Source: Limnanthes douglasii subsp. nivea (Eukaryota > Streptophyta > Magnoliopsida > Brassicales > Limnanthaceae). Taken from it: a stretch of DNA of 64,000 nt. The notes under the pieces are model-generated. The model made no database searches. It was not told the DNA's origin and saw only the letters and a list, made by a program, of their open reading frames with translations. The stretch is from assembly GCA_036936605.1 (NCBI GenBank), contig JAUPFV010000001.1, positions 122,334,771-122,398,770 on the forward strand, written 5' to 3'. The first letter of the stretch is position 1. Every line of letters starts with the position of its first letter. A program made the position numbers and the translations under genes. Positions 33,466 through 46,455 of this stretch are shown here, piece by piece.

Positions 33466-34500
33466 TATATACATATTACATATACTTCCACTTTATCAAT
33501 GTTTTTACTATATATTTGAGATATTCTAGTTAATCCATTAGAAGTGCCATGGGTATACATATATTATTGATAATTATAATATATTAATGTTTGTTTGTGT
33601 AACCTTTAGATAATTATTGAAGTGACATGTTAGGCAAAAAATGTAAGCACATTTACTCATTCTTATGTTTAACAGTTTTGAAATGACAGTAATTCAGTTC
33701 ATGTTATGTGACATTTATTATTATTTGTACAATGATGTCGTTATTTTAGGATTTTTCGTGTTTAAACAAATAGTTTTTGTGGTACCGATTTCATTATTAA
33801 TAACTAAGTATTCTTTTTTTCCATATCAGTCAGATAAACAGTCATCATATATACTAGCTTTGAATTTCACTTTGTTAACATAATCAATTTTTTAAAATAT
33901 GGTACCATCCAAAATATTTTCATTGATTTTAACACTTAAAGAATTTAAACATGTTTGGTAACTGGCAGTTACATTTTCTCGAACACTTTGTCAAAACTAA
34001 CCAAAGAAGAAACAAAAATGTCCATCCTCTCATATGAAGAACCTTCAGAAGTTGTATTCTCCAAGGTGGAAACCTTTTGGATCATAAATGATGTTAGAAA
34101 TTGTGCCTCCAATAGCACAAGTTGTCGCTGCAACATGGTTTGGTCCATACATTGTTTTTTTATCGTAAGACATAAATGTAACAAAAACTATTTTTTTGTT
34201 TGGTTTTAGTTAAGGTCAAAGTTTCAGATATGATTTACATAAGTTTACTTCAATATGTTCTTTTGTTTTGGTTCGATTGAATTATTCTGAGTTTGAGTTA
34301 AGACTTTAACCTATAATCAAATTTGTTTTTGAGCTTTTCGCTATAGGTTTTTTTGTACTTTCATTTTGTTTGTTAAGCTTATTTCAAATTTGTAGTAACT
34401 TTTGTTCATGGTTATGAATTTTTCTTATCTAAGCTCTATTGATGGAAAATGATGTTTTATGATTGTTTGGTTTTTTTGCTAATATTGTTACTTATATAAA
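33466..34500. other. Intergenic, no gene supported
   Basis: AT-rich DNA. A stretch at 34010-34170 is more codon-like (one frame gives MMLEIVPPIAQVVAATWFG then PYIVFLS before a stop), but it is too short and isolated to call. Confidence 0.4.
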
Positions 34501-34510
34501 AATAATAACA

Positions 34511-35630
34511 ATGGCTAAGAATCATCATTGGTCCCTAATATTCACTTTTGTCTCTCACTCATCTTGCATGTTTCATAATTTGTAAGATGAGTCTCTCCGC
34601 ACATGTGAGCCATGAATTTATCACAGGTGGCACCCCAATTATCCAAGTTTTGTGTCAGTATTGGCCGCCTTCACAATTTTGCCTAAATTATACCCATCAT
34701 TTAGCCTAGTCAGCAGACCAATCACGTGCGACATAATTTTACTATTACCATCAATTTTTACCACTTACAATATATATTGTTTTTTACCATTATTTAACTT
34801 AGTTCATAATTGGGTTGGACCCAGGTTCAATCTATAAACCCATAAATCAACTTACCCAACTTACCCAAAACCAGAATTAGCCAAACCTAAACCCGAATTA
34901 GATAAACCCAAACCCGAATTACCCATTAATACCCAAACTCGAATTATCCATTACTGAACCCCCAATTACTATTCTAAAACCCTAATTACCCATCGATCTT
35001 CTTCTTCTTCTTCTTCCTGCCTACTACCGTAACCCAAACCCCTATCAATTACTATTCTATAAAAATCAGTATATAATAGTAATTTATTAGGGTTTGGCTT
35101 ATAGTAGTAGGCAGGAAGAAGAAGAAGATCGATGGGTAAGTAGGGTTTGAGAGTAGTAATTAGAGGTCTAGTAATGGGTAATTCGGGTTTGGGTATTAAT
35201 GGGTAATTCAGGTTTAAGTTTGGCTAATTCTGGTTTTGGGTAAGTTGGGTAAGTGGGGTAAGTTGAGTTATGGGTTTATGGATTTAACCCAGGTCCAACC
35301 TAGTTATAAACTAAGTTAACTAAGGGTAAAAAGTAATATAGATGGTAAATGGTAAAAACTGATGGTAAATAGTAGAATTAGATGGCAGATGACTGGTCTG
35401 TTGACTAGGCTAAGAGAGGGGTATAATTAGACAGAATTGTGGGGGAACCAATAGTGACACAAAACTTGGATATTCGGGTGTCACGTGTCATATTTTCATG
35501 GCTCACATGTGTGGCGAGACTGATCTTGCAAATTTCTGAAACATGGAGGATGAGTAAGAGACAAAAGTGAAGATGAAGGACTAGGCTGATACATGGGTAA
35601 AACATGAGGGACCGATGGTGATTTTTAGCC
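34511..35630. mobile_element. Foldback element, 1.12 kb palindrome, 10-bp TSD
   Basis: The left arm (34511-35061) and right arm (35070-35630) are inverted copies of each other over about 550 bases, by eye roughly 85% identical, with only about eight bases (AAAATCAG) between them. Termini are ATGGCTAAGAATCATCATTGG on the left and, reversed, GGCTAAAAATCACCATCGG on the right. AATAATAACA flanks the element exactly on both sides (34501-34510 and 35631-35640). A 9-10 bp duplication with very long inverted repeats fits a non-autonomous MULE or foldback element. Near the centre are (CTT)n and repeated ACCCGAATTACCCATTA words. No ORF of note. Confidence 0.9.
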
Positions 35631-35640
35631 AATAATAACA

Positions 35641-36714
35641 GTAATGATGTTACTCCTCATAAACCATATTATCTCTCATATAAAATAGTTATTCATCATA
35701 TAATCTCTAATAACATAAATCTATTTTCAAATGTTTGTTTTTTATTGATAGTAACAATAATTAAATCTAATGAACTTGTATTATGTTATGAGATTTATAC
35801 CTCCATTTTAATTAAAACAATATTGTTAATATAGTTCATCTTGATACTCATTGCTGTTATAGAAGAATAATATAGCTTTTATACTTGTGAAAGCAATCAT
35901 GTTATTCATTCAAAAATACTCATTTTAGAAATAACAATGATAATACTATTATTTCTAAGTATTATTGTTATTCTCAAAATAATAAGAGATATATAACAAA
36001 CATAGGCAATATGAAATACAATACTCAAGTGAATAAAATTTATTATTATTAAAATTATTATGTTCAAAACCTGTCTTTTGGATCATCTACAAATGTATTT
36101 TTTAAATATGATTCAAATCACCCATAATACTATACATTTGTTAAGAAACAAATGACAGTTGATATAAATAAAATGTAAAGTTTTAAGTATTCCATTTGGT
36201 TTACCGCATCATATATAGTAATCTTCGCATTCTACTATATTTTTGTTCGATAGATAATATGTATTTTCATATTTATTCAAATCTATGAAATTAATCATGT
36301 CTTCGTACTTCATCCTTATTTATGTAGCTTAAGTGAAAATCAGTTGCAACAAGCACACTTAATGTATTTCTAAAGTCATACATGCAATTTATATCCAATA
36401 GGATTAACCAAAAATATCTGGTAGAGAGACATTATATATTTCCAATCAACTTTAATGTTCACTAAGAAATACTTATAGGATATATAATAAAATATTAATG
36501 TTAGACATTAAAAATATTGATGAAAGAATATAAAAGTCAGAAAATAAAGATGGTATTGAAAACCAACTAAAAAATCGTTAAAATTCTACAACTATAAAAT
36601 GTTAAATATGATAATTAATAGCTATTTCTATGATACTTAAAAAGTGTAAATATGATCACTATGTTAAACCTCTCAAAGATCTAATTAAAGAAAAAAATAT
36701 AAAACAATGTTACA
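35641..36714. other. AT-rich intergenic DNA
   Basis: No ORF, repeat unit or element end was recognised. Confidence 0.5.
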
Positions 36715-37135
36715 CAAATCAGCAACAACATTATGTTGTAACTCACCTTCTTAAACCGAAAGCATAAACAAAAGTGAACTAGTGTACACTTTAAACCAAA
36801 CAGAAACCAAACAACAACATTATGTTTCAATACATCTTCTTAAACCAAAAGAAAAAACAAAAGAGAAAACCAATGTACATCTTAAACCAATGTTACACAA
36901 ACCAAACAAAAATATTATGTTATAATCCACCTTCTCAAATAAAATATATAAACAAAATTGAACCATTGTACACCTTAAACCAATCTTACACAAATAAAAC
37001 AACGTTATGTTATAATATGCCTACTTAAAGAAAAATCATAAATAAAAGAGAACTAATGTACACTTTAAACCAAGTTACAAGCCACACAAAAATATTATGT
37101 TGCAATCCACAATTTTAAACCATACCAACACCATA
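36715..37135. repeat. Tandem repeat, ~91-bp unit, about five copies
   Basis: The landmark ATTATGTT or GTTATGTT recurs near 36730, 36820, 36914, 37004 and 37094. It is accompanied in each unit by CACCTTCTTAAACC-like and GTACACTTTAAACCAA-like words. Copies differ by substitutions and small gaps. Confidence 0.8.
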
Positions 37136-38019
37136 AAATAAATAATCATGAAAATTAAACGAAAGAAAAGAAGAACACATACTCAATTTTAGGGGTTTAT
37201 TAAAGAAAAAGAAAAACTAAACTTGATTTACGGCTGAGGGAGAAAAATTTGAAACAAAATAGTTTTTGTTATGGTTGAACGTTCAGAGCTAGGTTGAAGG
37301 ATAATTATTAGAATAAATAGAAAATAAAGATTAAAGCCAGAATTGTTTGAATAAGGTGGAAAATTATTCAGTTGGTAAAATGGGGTAGACGATTTGAGAC
37401 TGAATATGTAACATCAAAAATCCTATCGTCGAGACGATCATCGAAGCATAACTAAATTGGAGACATCAAACAAGGAGTTGTTCTATTTGAGTTTAAGTAA
37501 TGTTAGAATAGTTCACGTGTTGAATAAGATGTTACATTATTATTTTTACCATTGAAAATTAATAACGTCTATAGTTATAATTTTGAAAGTTTTGACGTGT
37601 CTAATAAGAACTAGGTATAACAAGGTACACCCAATATAAATTTTGAAATGTTTGATGTATCTTATTGGAAAAAAACTTTAATAAAAACAACAGATTCTCT
37701 GAGAAATGACCATGAGTATTTTTTTTCTAATTTTAGCCTAAACAAGCAATGTTAGAATAACATTCAAATTAAATTTTATAATATGTATAAAACCTAATTC
37801 AAAAGTTAAATCTTACGTATTTAGGAATTTATGATTTAGATTTGAACTGAACATGATATAAAATCTAAAATTTATACAAATATTTTATATGGATATAAAT
37901 AATATAGTACATAGTTAAATACATAGTTTGCATATATTCATTCTTGAAATGTTGATTAACTGGGTAATATAATAAAAACACCGACAATAGATGCAAAAAA
38001 GCTGACAAGAGACTGAGAC
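37136..38019. other. AT-rich intergenic DNA
   Basis: Nothing recognised. The 5' LTR of the gypsy element that begins about 38020 would be expected here, but I could not identify it. Confidence 0.35.
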
Positions 38020-39850
38020 ACGTTGGATTTATGAATCAGATTTTTAGAAACGAACAAACAATAGATTATCTGCATTTGCAGGAGCAACCCCTTTCGCAAA
38101 CTCATAAACTCAAATATGTCATACGAACAATCTACATGAAGGATGAGATCAAAGACAATGATTCTTTCTTAAGAATATTGCATGACACGTACGAAAGAGA
38201 AGCTCGTGAAAGTGAGAATGACAAAATAAAAACGTAAGAAGGTGAGAAGGAAAATTCTGACCGAAGATCCAATAATAGAGACCGAAGGCGATGAAAACAC
38301 CGATAAAATAAAAGGAGACACAAGACTCCAACATCCAACTATGATAGAAGGGGAATGAGTAGATCAGAACCAAATATGGATAAAGAAAAAGAGATATGAT
38401 TATAGAGCAAATCAAGGATCCAGAATAATGCCAGGGTACGTCCCACCACCATAAATCTTTATATCTTCACTATGTTATCCTTCATACTCAAACTATGTAT
38501 AATTTAATTATCCAGGTCATTTTGCTCAACCGGGCATTCCTCAGATTACAAAAAGAGTCCCACAGATATTTCCACCAAATCTTTCCTAAGAGAAACAATA
38601 ATATGGTGTACGTGGGTAGGTGCATGGTGTACCAAACCTTTCTATGATTATGTGCGTGTAGCAGCTTTCAGACAATGAGTTAAAAAAATGACTATATATA
38701 TGAGTCAGTTGAAAAAAAATTACATTTTGGAGATTTGTTAGTCTATGTGGAACGGTGCATCAAAACAGACGAAGTGGCTAGAGAAATTTTTTTGGAACAC
38801 ATCAATAATCCAGCGGAAGGCCTTTTGTAAAGCAAGATAGATACCATGGCACAAATAAACAAAAAATATAAAAAACCAAAAACGATAGTGATTTGGTCTC
38901 GACTAAACTAAGGCCCAATACATACAAAATAATAAAGTCAAAAGATAGCTACAACGACGAAAGTACTATGAAAACATATCAACGCTAGTACAACTAGCAA
39001 TGATCTACGAAATAACAAAGGGCTCTATCAAGTACAATCAATACGATTAAAAGACAACATATATAAAAATAAATATTATAAGTTCCACAATGACATAGGT
39101 TACTTTAGTATAGACTATTGGACTTTGCGGGATCAAATCCAAATCTTAATTGATGGAAAAAAATTGAATGAGTTTGTTGAAAAGAAAGCAATGAGGAGCA
39201 TAAACAGGGCTCATGTAATGTCGGAACACAAGCCTCAGAGCAACTCAACAAGTGCTCAATACAAATACCATAAGCAAAGCATAAAAATTAGAAGAAGCCA
39301 ATTACATAAACATTAATCCAAATAAAAAAATGTATGAGTGATTACTGATTAAGATTCGTACTCTGGGATATGAAAGAGATCATGAAAAAGGTACTCTTAT
39401 GAACTCGAGATAATGTTTCAAGAGAAAACGTCCTCACACTTGTACATAAACCCATATCCGATATGTCCTTCACAAATGATGATTTAATTGGACTAGTTTC
39501 TCGTACAATGATGCAATACTGATCATCATAGAACTGACTGGTATAGAGATTACGAGAGTGATGATCGATACAGACATTATAGAAAATATTATATACGGAG
39601 GAATATGTCAAAGAATGAGGGGAGCAACGATGCCGATCTAAAAATAAAGAGTCTTGACAATGTTTTCAGATGTAAACGCAACAATCCTCCGAAAATTGAC
39701 CCCGGACGTTATACTGGGAAAACAGGATTTCCCTCAAACGGTAACATGTCTTTTCATGGTAGTAGGCGCACCGTCCTCATATAACATAATATTAGGCCAA
39801 TCATGACTAGAAAAATGAATGTTTTAACATCTATAATGCACCGATGTATA
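38020..39850 (+). pseudogene. Ty3/gypsy (Tat-type) gag C-terminus and protease, ruined
   Basis: Plus-strand pieces of a Tat-lineage gag: YVERCIKTDEVAREIF near 38740 and LRDQIQILIDGKKLNEFVEK at 39127, the gag end that resembles LKDQIEDLI..GKLxxFV. These are followed by the protease region: SFTNDDLIGLV near 39465, ELTGIEITRVMIDTD near 39535 (the family has DTGS or DNGS) and APSSYNIILGQS near 39775 (equivalent to ILGRPWL). The DTG catalytic triplet is lost and stops are frequent. It is continuous with the pol remnant at 40260-42860. Confidence 0.65.
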
Positions 39851-40259
39851 AGATATCCTATAAATGATAGAATGACCATAATAAAAAGAAACCAAAAGGC
39901 TAGCAGGGAATACTATGTAGCAACTATGACTCTAAAATCATAACGATCAGAGCATCAATGTGTCATCTTGAGGGAATTAGATGAACCTAAAGAAGGCCTT
40001 CTATTCCTTCAGTCGAAGGAAGAAGTAGATGAAATTATTATGAAACAAGGAAATCCCTTGAAGATATGAAGAAATATACCAACTGATCTCCGGTAAAAAA
40101 AATTAAATTTTATAAAAACAAATATAGATATGTTTGTCTGCAACACACATGATATAAAAAGATTCCCGAGCGAGGTCATATTCAATTAAATATAAACAAT
40201 AATGTTAAATCGATAAGAAAAAAATGAGATCGTATACTCAACAAAAAAAGGTGATTATC

Positions 40260-42860
40260 TTGAGATAGACAGAATGAAAGTCGTAGCAACACATAAGAGA
40301 GTCCTATTACCCAATGTTGGTAAAATTTCTTGTCTTGGTAGAAAAAAAAATGAAAAGTGGAGAATATGTATGGAATTCACGTACTTAAGTAAAGTATGCC
40401 AGAATAACCTCTTTCCTTTACCGAGAATTTATCATCTCATATACGTGACATTATGCAATAAAATGTTACCTTTTATGGATGCTTTCGCAAGATACAATCA
40501 AATGAAAGAAGAGGACTAAGAATACACGATATTCATCACCAAAAGAATGATACATTGCTACAAAGTAATACCCTTTAGATTAAAAAATGTCGGAGCAACC
40601 TATCAAAGATTGGGCAATAAAATCTTCATAACTCAGATAATGAGAAATATATAAACATATATTGATGACATGTGGAAAAGAATCCTACATGAAGAAGACT
40701 ATATGGCAGACCTTGTCGACACATTCGACAACTTCAGATGCATGAATCTGAAGGTAAACCTTACACCCTCAACGTTCGATCATGAAAATTTCTAGGATAC
40801 ACGGTAAACGATAGATAAATCAAAGCAGATCCAACCTAACTTGTTAACCTATCATCCATGGAGGAACCAATGGATTGCAAAGAATTTCAAATATTAATAG
40901 GAATAAGCGGAACTCGATAGGTTTCTGTCATGATGCTAAAAAGAATGTTAACCTTTTTTCCAAGAAAAATTCAGTGGGCTCAAGAGTGGAAATAGGAATT
41001 CAACAACATCAAAATAATTGTAGCGTCACTAGAAGTATAATGGAGTTAAAACAAGGAGAAAACTTGTATTTGTCTTTGAGAGTATCATATTATCAGTCGG
41101 CACATGCTTAATTATGAAGGAAGGAATGTAATTCAAAGTCGTATACTATATAAGTAAATTCTTACTACTAGTAGAAACCATATCTTCATGCACACACTAT
41201 GATTATGTGAACCTTATTCCTCTAAGAAATATTTTGCAAAAGCGCAATAACTCGAGATGATTGACTAAATGGTCTGTAGAACTAGGGGATTATGATGTCA
41301 ATTTCGAACGTACAACAACAATAAAGCCCAAATATTACCTGACTTTTTAATAGAATTTCAATATGAGACATTAATCGTGAATAAATGATATTGCGGAACA
41401 CACATAAAGGTTTAAACCGATGGAGGAATAACAATCAAGGCTCGAGTATAAGAGTATAACTCTTCTCCCCAGTTGGTGATATTTTAAGCCAATCCATTTT
41501 GTTCGGATTCTCACAATGATATAATGAAATAAAATACAAGGTTGTTATTTCATAACTTCGATTAACAAAAATATATGGAGAAAAAAAATTAATACTTTAA
41601 ATTGACTCTCAGTTAGTAGTTAACAAAATTACAGGTCATGCCAAAGAAAGAAAATATTTGATTATTTAGTACTTAAAGAAGTTACATCGCTTCGTTTATC
41701 AATTCGAGCATATTGGATTTAAACAAGTTCCAATGAAGAATAATGTAATTACTGATGCATTGGCTTCTTCGACCTGTATATCCTCAGACACAAAATATTA
41801 CTAGAAAAATCATCAATTACGTTGACAAACTATTACTTTTCAATGGACATACCCAAATGATAACGATAATTGAAAGATAAAAATAGGAGAAAGATGGGCA
41901 AACGTTAAGAAAAATATTAACTCATACAAGGCATATTACTTAAAGACAGAAATGAGGCAAGAAAGATAATAAGAATATCCATAAGATATGTGTGGACAAT
42001 AGACACATTCTATAAAACAAGACTATCACAATCCTTGTTAAGATGTTTAAGTATAGATGTAACACTCTTTATAACAAAATAATTACATGAGGGAGAATGA
42101 TATGCTCATTGCGGATATAAAGACTTAATTTAAAAGAATTTTGTTACAAAGTTATTAATGGCCAACAATCATAAATGACGTAAAGAAGAAGGTAAGAACA
42201 TACGATAAATGCAAAAGGTTCACAAATTCAATCCAAGCTCCAACAATATTATTCAAAATAGTAACAGAACCCATGGCATTTGAAATATGGGGTATGAATC
42301 TCGTGGGAACATTCTTGATCGCTTATAGAGGAACAAAATACCTAACTATTTCCTTATGCACTTCATCAAATGGGTAGAAGCAAAAGCAGTGCAATAAATA
42401 ACGGGAACATGGGTAATTTACATTTTAAAAACAAGTATATGTTTCATGTATGATACTCTGAGAGTTATCACCATGGATAATAGAACACAATTTAAAATAA
42501 TAGCCTTATACGATACTGTGTATAGAAGAAATTAACCAAATATTATCTTTTTCTTTTTGTCCTCAAGAAAATGGGAAAATCTAAGTGACTAACAGAAAAA
42601 TCATTGATGGCATCAATAAGATGATGGAAGAAGTAGCACAAAGTTTCATAGAGACCTTACAAGAAATTTTATGGTCATACCAAACAATAGCAAGAACTGT
42701 CACATATAAACACTATTTTACATGGTATATAGGATGGAGGCAGTAGTACCAATAAAAATATCTACACGAGTTTCTATTTTATATGGTATGGAGACAAGAG
42801 TATCAGTAGTACCTGACGATGACAGAATTATCCGAAGGACAAATCAGACAAATGGGTGGT
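40260..42860 (+). pseudogene. Ty3/gypsy pol relic: reverse transcriptase, RNase H, integrase
   Basis: Reverse transcriptase begins KKNEKWRICMEFTYLSKVCQ at about 40350, followed by FPLPRI, DAFARYNQMK, CYKVIPFRLKNVGATYQR and YIDDMWK (the polymerase YxDD, with YIDD kept). RNase H-linked text includes ILPDFLIEFQYET near 41335 and DGGITIKARV near 41420. Integrase pieces include HEGECYAHCGYKDL near 42090 (zinc-binding HHCC), HFIKWVEAKAV near 42360, RVITMDNRTQFK near 42470 and a block like GINKMMEEVAQSFIETLQEI at about 42610. Stops occur throughout, so it is long dead. The lineage call (Tat/Retand) rests on the 'FLIEF' and 'LLKDRNEARKI' type motifs. Confidence 0.75.
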
Positions 42861-43195
42861 TAAGCTAGCATTTATTTTATATATAAAAAATTGTAATAAT
42901 TCAGAAATATTTGAATAATTGAGTTTCTTTATATTTGGCTTATTTGAATATTTGATATTGGATGAATAGGCATATGGATCTGTTTGCCCATTAGGCACAT
43001 CGGGCTTAAGTTGCCTATAAATAAGCTTTTAGATCATTAATGGAGCTTGTTGAAAACTCATTTACTATAAAATACTGTATTAGAGCTTCTTTCTCAAAAT
43101 TAAATTCTAACAACTCAATTCTTTTTTCATCATCCATCCAAAAATTAATTAATTATTATATTATTACCCAAGTATCCTCTAAAAAATTGTTGAAT
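42861..43195 (+). repeat. Probable gypsy LTR region
   Basis: Lies between a pol end (to 42860) and a gag start (43232). It holds a TATA box (CCTATAAATAAGC near 43013) and leader-like sequence (CTTCTTTCTC, CTAACAACTCAATTC). Precise ends and the primer binding site were not found, so the LTR call rests on position and the promoter-like content. Confidence 0.4.
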
Positions 43196-43865
43196 GTTTG
43201 AGTGTTAAATTTTCCTTCGAAACATACCGAAACATGGATTTTGAAATGCACACATATCCTTCTCAAGAGAATGAGGGAGTCATGATCGAAAAAAATATAG
43301 CCAAGTGTCATATACGATTGATAAAAAGCAAGAGCGATTGCTCATACAAGAGGAGTGTGACCAGTTAGGAGGAGAAATTGAGGCATTAAGATCTCAAAAA
43401 GGTTGTAATAACCCCTTTGTGCAAAGTCTAACCAGAAGTCCAAAGATCCGAAGGAAAAGAAGATATTAATGGAAAATCTGTATATCCGGATGCTTAGTAA
43501 AGTCCAGAAAATTAACAGAAGGTTCTTTTTAAAAAATCTATCATTCCTCGAAAAAAATGTAAACCTAGGGATTGTTCCAGTTCTTCAAAGTCTAATAAGG
43601 ATTTAGTGTTTGAGTCTCACACATCGTCCTCCATTTCGAATAGCGATCACTATCATAAGAAAAAAAATAATCATTGGATAATTATTATTCGAATAAATGT
43701 TCTAATCGACATCATAAGACGAGTAAGGAACAATATTCTTCATATAAAAGAAACATTAAAGAAGTAAAGAAAAAACAGAGCAAGGAGAAAAGCTAAAGGG
43801 ATCAGAAAACTACACCACTGGCCATCAGTGAGTGATCGGTTTGTTATTCAGTGTGAACCGAGTAT

Positions 43866-45679
43866 CAGGGGCGGATCTAGGATTATAATTTAGGGTGTGC
43901 CAAAAAAAATATGGAACTAAAAAAATTCGGAGTAATAAATATTCAAAATACATCAATACACTATTACAACTAAAAATGAAAATCTATTTCTAGTCGAACC
44001 GTAATTACATTATTCTCCTATCGACCATCTTCATTTTCAATAGAAGAGCTACTAGACTCCGAAAATCGAAGGACGGGCGTAAAAAACTTGAACAACATCC
44101 TGTTAAGTCAATTAGATAAATCAATTACACAATTCTAACAATTCTAAATCAATTTAACAAAATAATTACATTTCATACACTTAATTTTTCAAATTTCGAA
44201 CTAGCTCTAAATTTTTTTGTTCTTTACCATTCACTTCTCTTTATAAATCAAAAGATTTTTCATGGTTCCTGTTAAGTCAATTAAATAAATCAATTAAGCA
44301 ATTCTAACAATTCTAAATCAATTAAAAAAATTAATTATATTCAAATCCTTAATTTCCTCAATTTCAAGCTAGCTTTAAGTTTTTTATTATTTTACCATTC
44401 ACTAATTTGTTTCAAATTAATTTTCAAAACCTGTGAAATTCTCTTTATAAATCAAAGGATTTTTCATGATTTTTGTTAAGTCAATTAGATAAATAAATTA
44501 AACAATTCTAATAATTCTAAATTAATTTAACAAATTAATTATATTTAATTCCTTAATTTCTTAAATTTCAAACTTGTTTTATGTTTTTTTATTACTTTAC
44601 CATTCACTCATTTGTTTCAAATTGATTTTCCAAAACTAGTGAAATTGTCTTTATAAATCAAAGGATTTTTCTTGAAAATATTAGTTTTTAAATCAAAGAA
44701 TTATACTGATTCTTGAAATTGATTTTCAAAACGTGTGAAATTCTCTTATAAATCAAAGGATTCCACTGACTTTCAAATTGATTTCTTGACATAATTTGTA
44801 AGAAATACTAAAAGCACATTATCATACCCGATTCTCAAATTGATTTCTTAACATACGAAATACTAAAAACACATTGACATACCTAACATCAAAGGATTCC
44901 ACTGCTTCAGTGCTTAGTTTTTTATGTTTGTAAGAGAAAATAGGCGATTTTTATTGAGGAGGAGAGGATACAGGAGACTGTTGCGTTTCAGGAGAGAGAA
45001 AGAGACATGCGGCTGGGAGGTTGTTGCGTTTGAGGAGAGAGAAAGAGACGGTCGACTGGGAGGTTGTTGCGTTTGAGGAGAGAGAAAGAGACAGGCGGCT
45101 GGGAGGTTGTTGCGTTTGAGGAGAGAGAAAGAGACGGTCGACTGGGAGGTTGTTGCGTTTGAGGAGAGAGAAAGAGACAGGCGGCTGGGAGGTTGTTGCG
45201 TTTGAGGAGAGAGAAAGAGACAGGCGGCTGGGGAGAGAGAGATAAGGGTTGCTGCGTTTAGGGATAGTTGGGGAAATAAGGAACGAAAAAAGAACAAAAA
45301 AATAAAGAAAAAAAGAATTTTGTATTTGTGTAGATTTATGATTTAGTTGGGGGAAAATAAGGAAGGAAAAAAATAAAGAAAAAAACAATTTTTGTATTTG
45401 TGTAGATTTAGGATTTAGTTGGGGAAAATAAGGAAGGAAAAAAAGATAAAGAAAAAAAAGAAGGAAATTAATAAAGAAAAAAATAAAGAATTTTTTTTAT
45501 TTGTGTAGATTTAGGATTTAGTTGGTGGGGCAAAATAAGGAAGGAAAAAAAATAGTTTTGGGTGGTCCAAGGTTTGAACTCAAAGTTAAAAACTTAACAC
45601 TCTTACCACTATACTAAACATATTTTTAAAATTTGGGGTGATCCATGGCATACATGGCCACCCCTTAGATCCGCCCCTG
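43866..45679. mobile_element. hAT-type element, 1814 bp, nested in gypsy gag, 8-bp TSD
   Basis: Terminal repeats are CAGGGGCGGATCTAG on the left and, reversed, CAGGGGCGGATCTAA on the right, a classic plant hAT end. The exact 8-bp duplication CCGAGTAT flanks it (43858-43865 and 45680-45687). No transposase is present. Internally there are three loosely repeated ~180-200 bp blocks (CCTTAATTTC..ATTTCAAACT and TTTATAAATCAAAGGATTTTTC words, 44150-44780), a GC-rich minisatellite (44960-45262) and purine-rich GGAAGGAAAAAAA tracts (45280-45550). Confidence 0.92.
44960..45262. repeat. 44-45 bp minisatellite, about six units
   Basis: The unit is AGGAGAGAGAAAGAGAC, then either AGGCGGCTGGG or GGTCGACTGGG, then AGGTTGTTGCGTTTG. 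GTTGCGTTT recurs near 44980, 45022, 45067, 45111, 45156 and 45200. The two unit types alternate (AGGCGG / GGTCGAC), giving an ~89-bp higher-order period. It creates two overlapping minus-strand ORFs that I do not regard as genes. Confidence 0.9.
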
Positions 45680-46455
45680 CCGAGTATGTTCACAATGTTC
45701 AATAAGGATAATCAATTCAATCAATGACACAATTGGAGTTAGTCACCTCTTTTCACATAAATATTTTATGGTCATCTCCCTAGACGGTTTGATATTTTAA
45801 AAATGGAAACTTTTGATGGGAGCAAGGATCTGAATAACCATGTTGACCATTTCAAGAAGTTCATGATACATTTCGATGACAATGACAAATTATTGTGCCA
45901 GGATTGTACCCAATCTTTCAAGGATAATGCTTTGAAGTGGTATAATCGGCTTCTGCAAGGTCGATCGACAATTTGGACATAATCTAAATGAGTTTCCGAA
46001 AATTTATTCTATTTAAGTTTTTTATTTGGTTATTTTGTTTTTATTGTGTTTTTTTAAAAAATTGTTTATTAGGAATTCTTATTTTCAAGTAGGTTTAAAT
46101 AATTTTTGTCTATAGGTTACGAAAGCAAATGAATATGTTCAAGTGACGGTTCACATACCAAATGAATAAAAAAGAGATGTACGGGGGAAGAAAGGATGTC
46201 ATTTCTCATATTCATTTTGACATAATGTGTAGGAAGTAAAGAAATAAGAAAAAATAGAGATACAATTTATTCAGTGTCGTCAATTTATTGGGGAAATCTT
46301 GAAGGATTATACCAAGTGTTTTGTAGAAACAAAAAATGGCTTGCAATATTGCTTTGAACATGTGGTTATAACCGCTTTTAGGCAAGGGCTTCTTCCTAGA
46401 TAATTGGCCAACAATGCCACCAAGAAAAAGGAAATGTCCTTCGGAGGTTTGTTGT

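Larger units (their letters stand above)
43232..46455 (+). pseudogene. Second plus-strand gypsy gag, interrupted by a hAT element
   Basis: Starts MDFEMHTYPSQENEGV at 43232. After the hAT insertion (43866-45679) gag resumes with RRFDILKMETFDGSKDLNNH and VDHFKKFMIHFDDNDKLLCQ, then DNALKWYNRLLQG (about 45785-45960). After about 285 bases of unrelated sequence it continues GEILKDYTKCFVETKNGLQY and FEHVVITAFRQGLLPR (46290-46400). These are standard capsid motifs of Tat-type gypsy elements (FxxYM, W(Y/F)NRL, AFRxGL). At 46455 it meets the 3' end of a pol relic on the opposite strand. Confidence 0.7.

Noticed and set aside
33955..34209. 84-codon plus-strand ORF and its 71-codon opposite-strand partner
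   Set aside because: No recognised domain, promoter or splice support; either frame is short enough to occur by chance.
35405..35632. 75-codon minus-strand ORF at the right end of the foldback element
   Set aside because: It lies within one arm of the palindrome and has no counterpart kept open in the other arm.
44914..45388. Two overlapping minus-strand ORFs of 127 and 145 codons with repeated LSLSSNATTSQ-type text
   Set aside because: They are produced by a 44-45 bp minisatellite inside a non-autonomous hAT element. The two frames give similar low-complexity text, as expected from a repeat rather than a protein gene.
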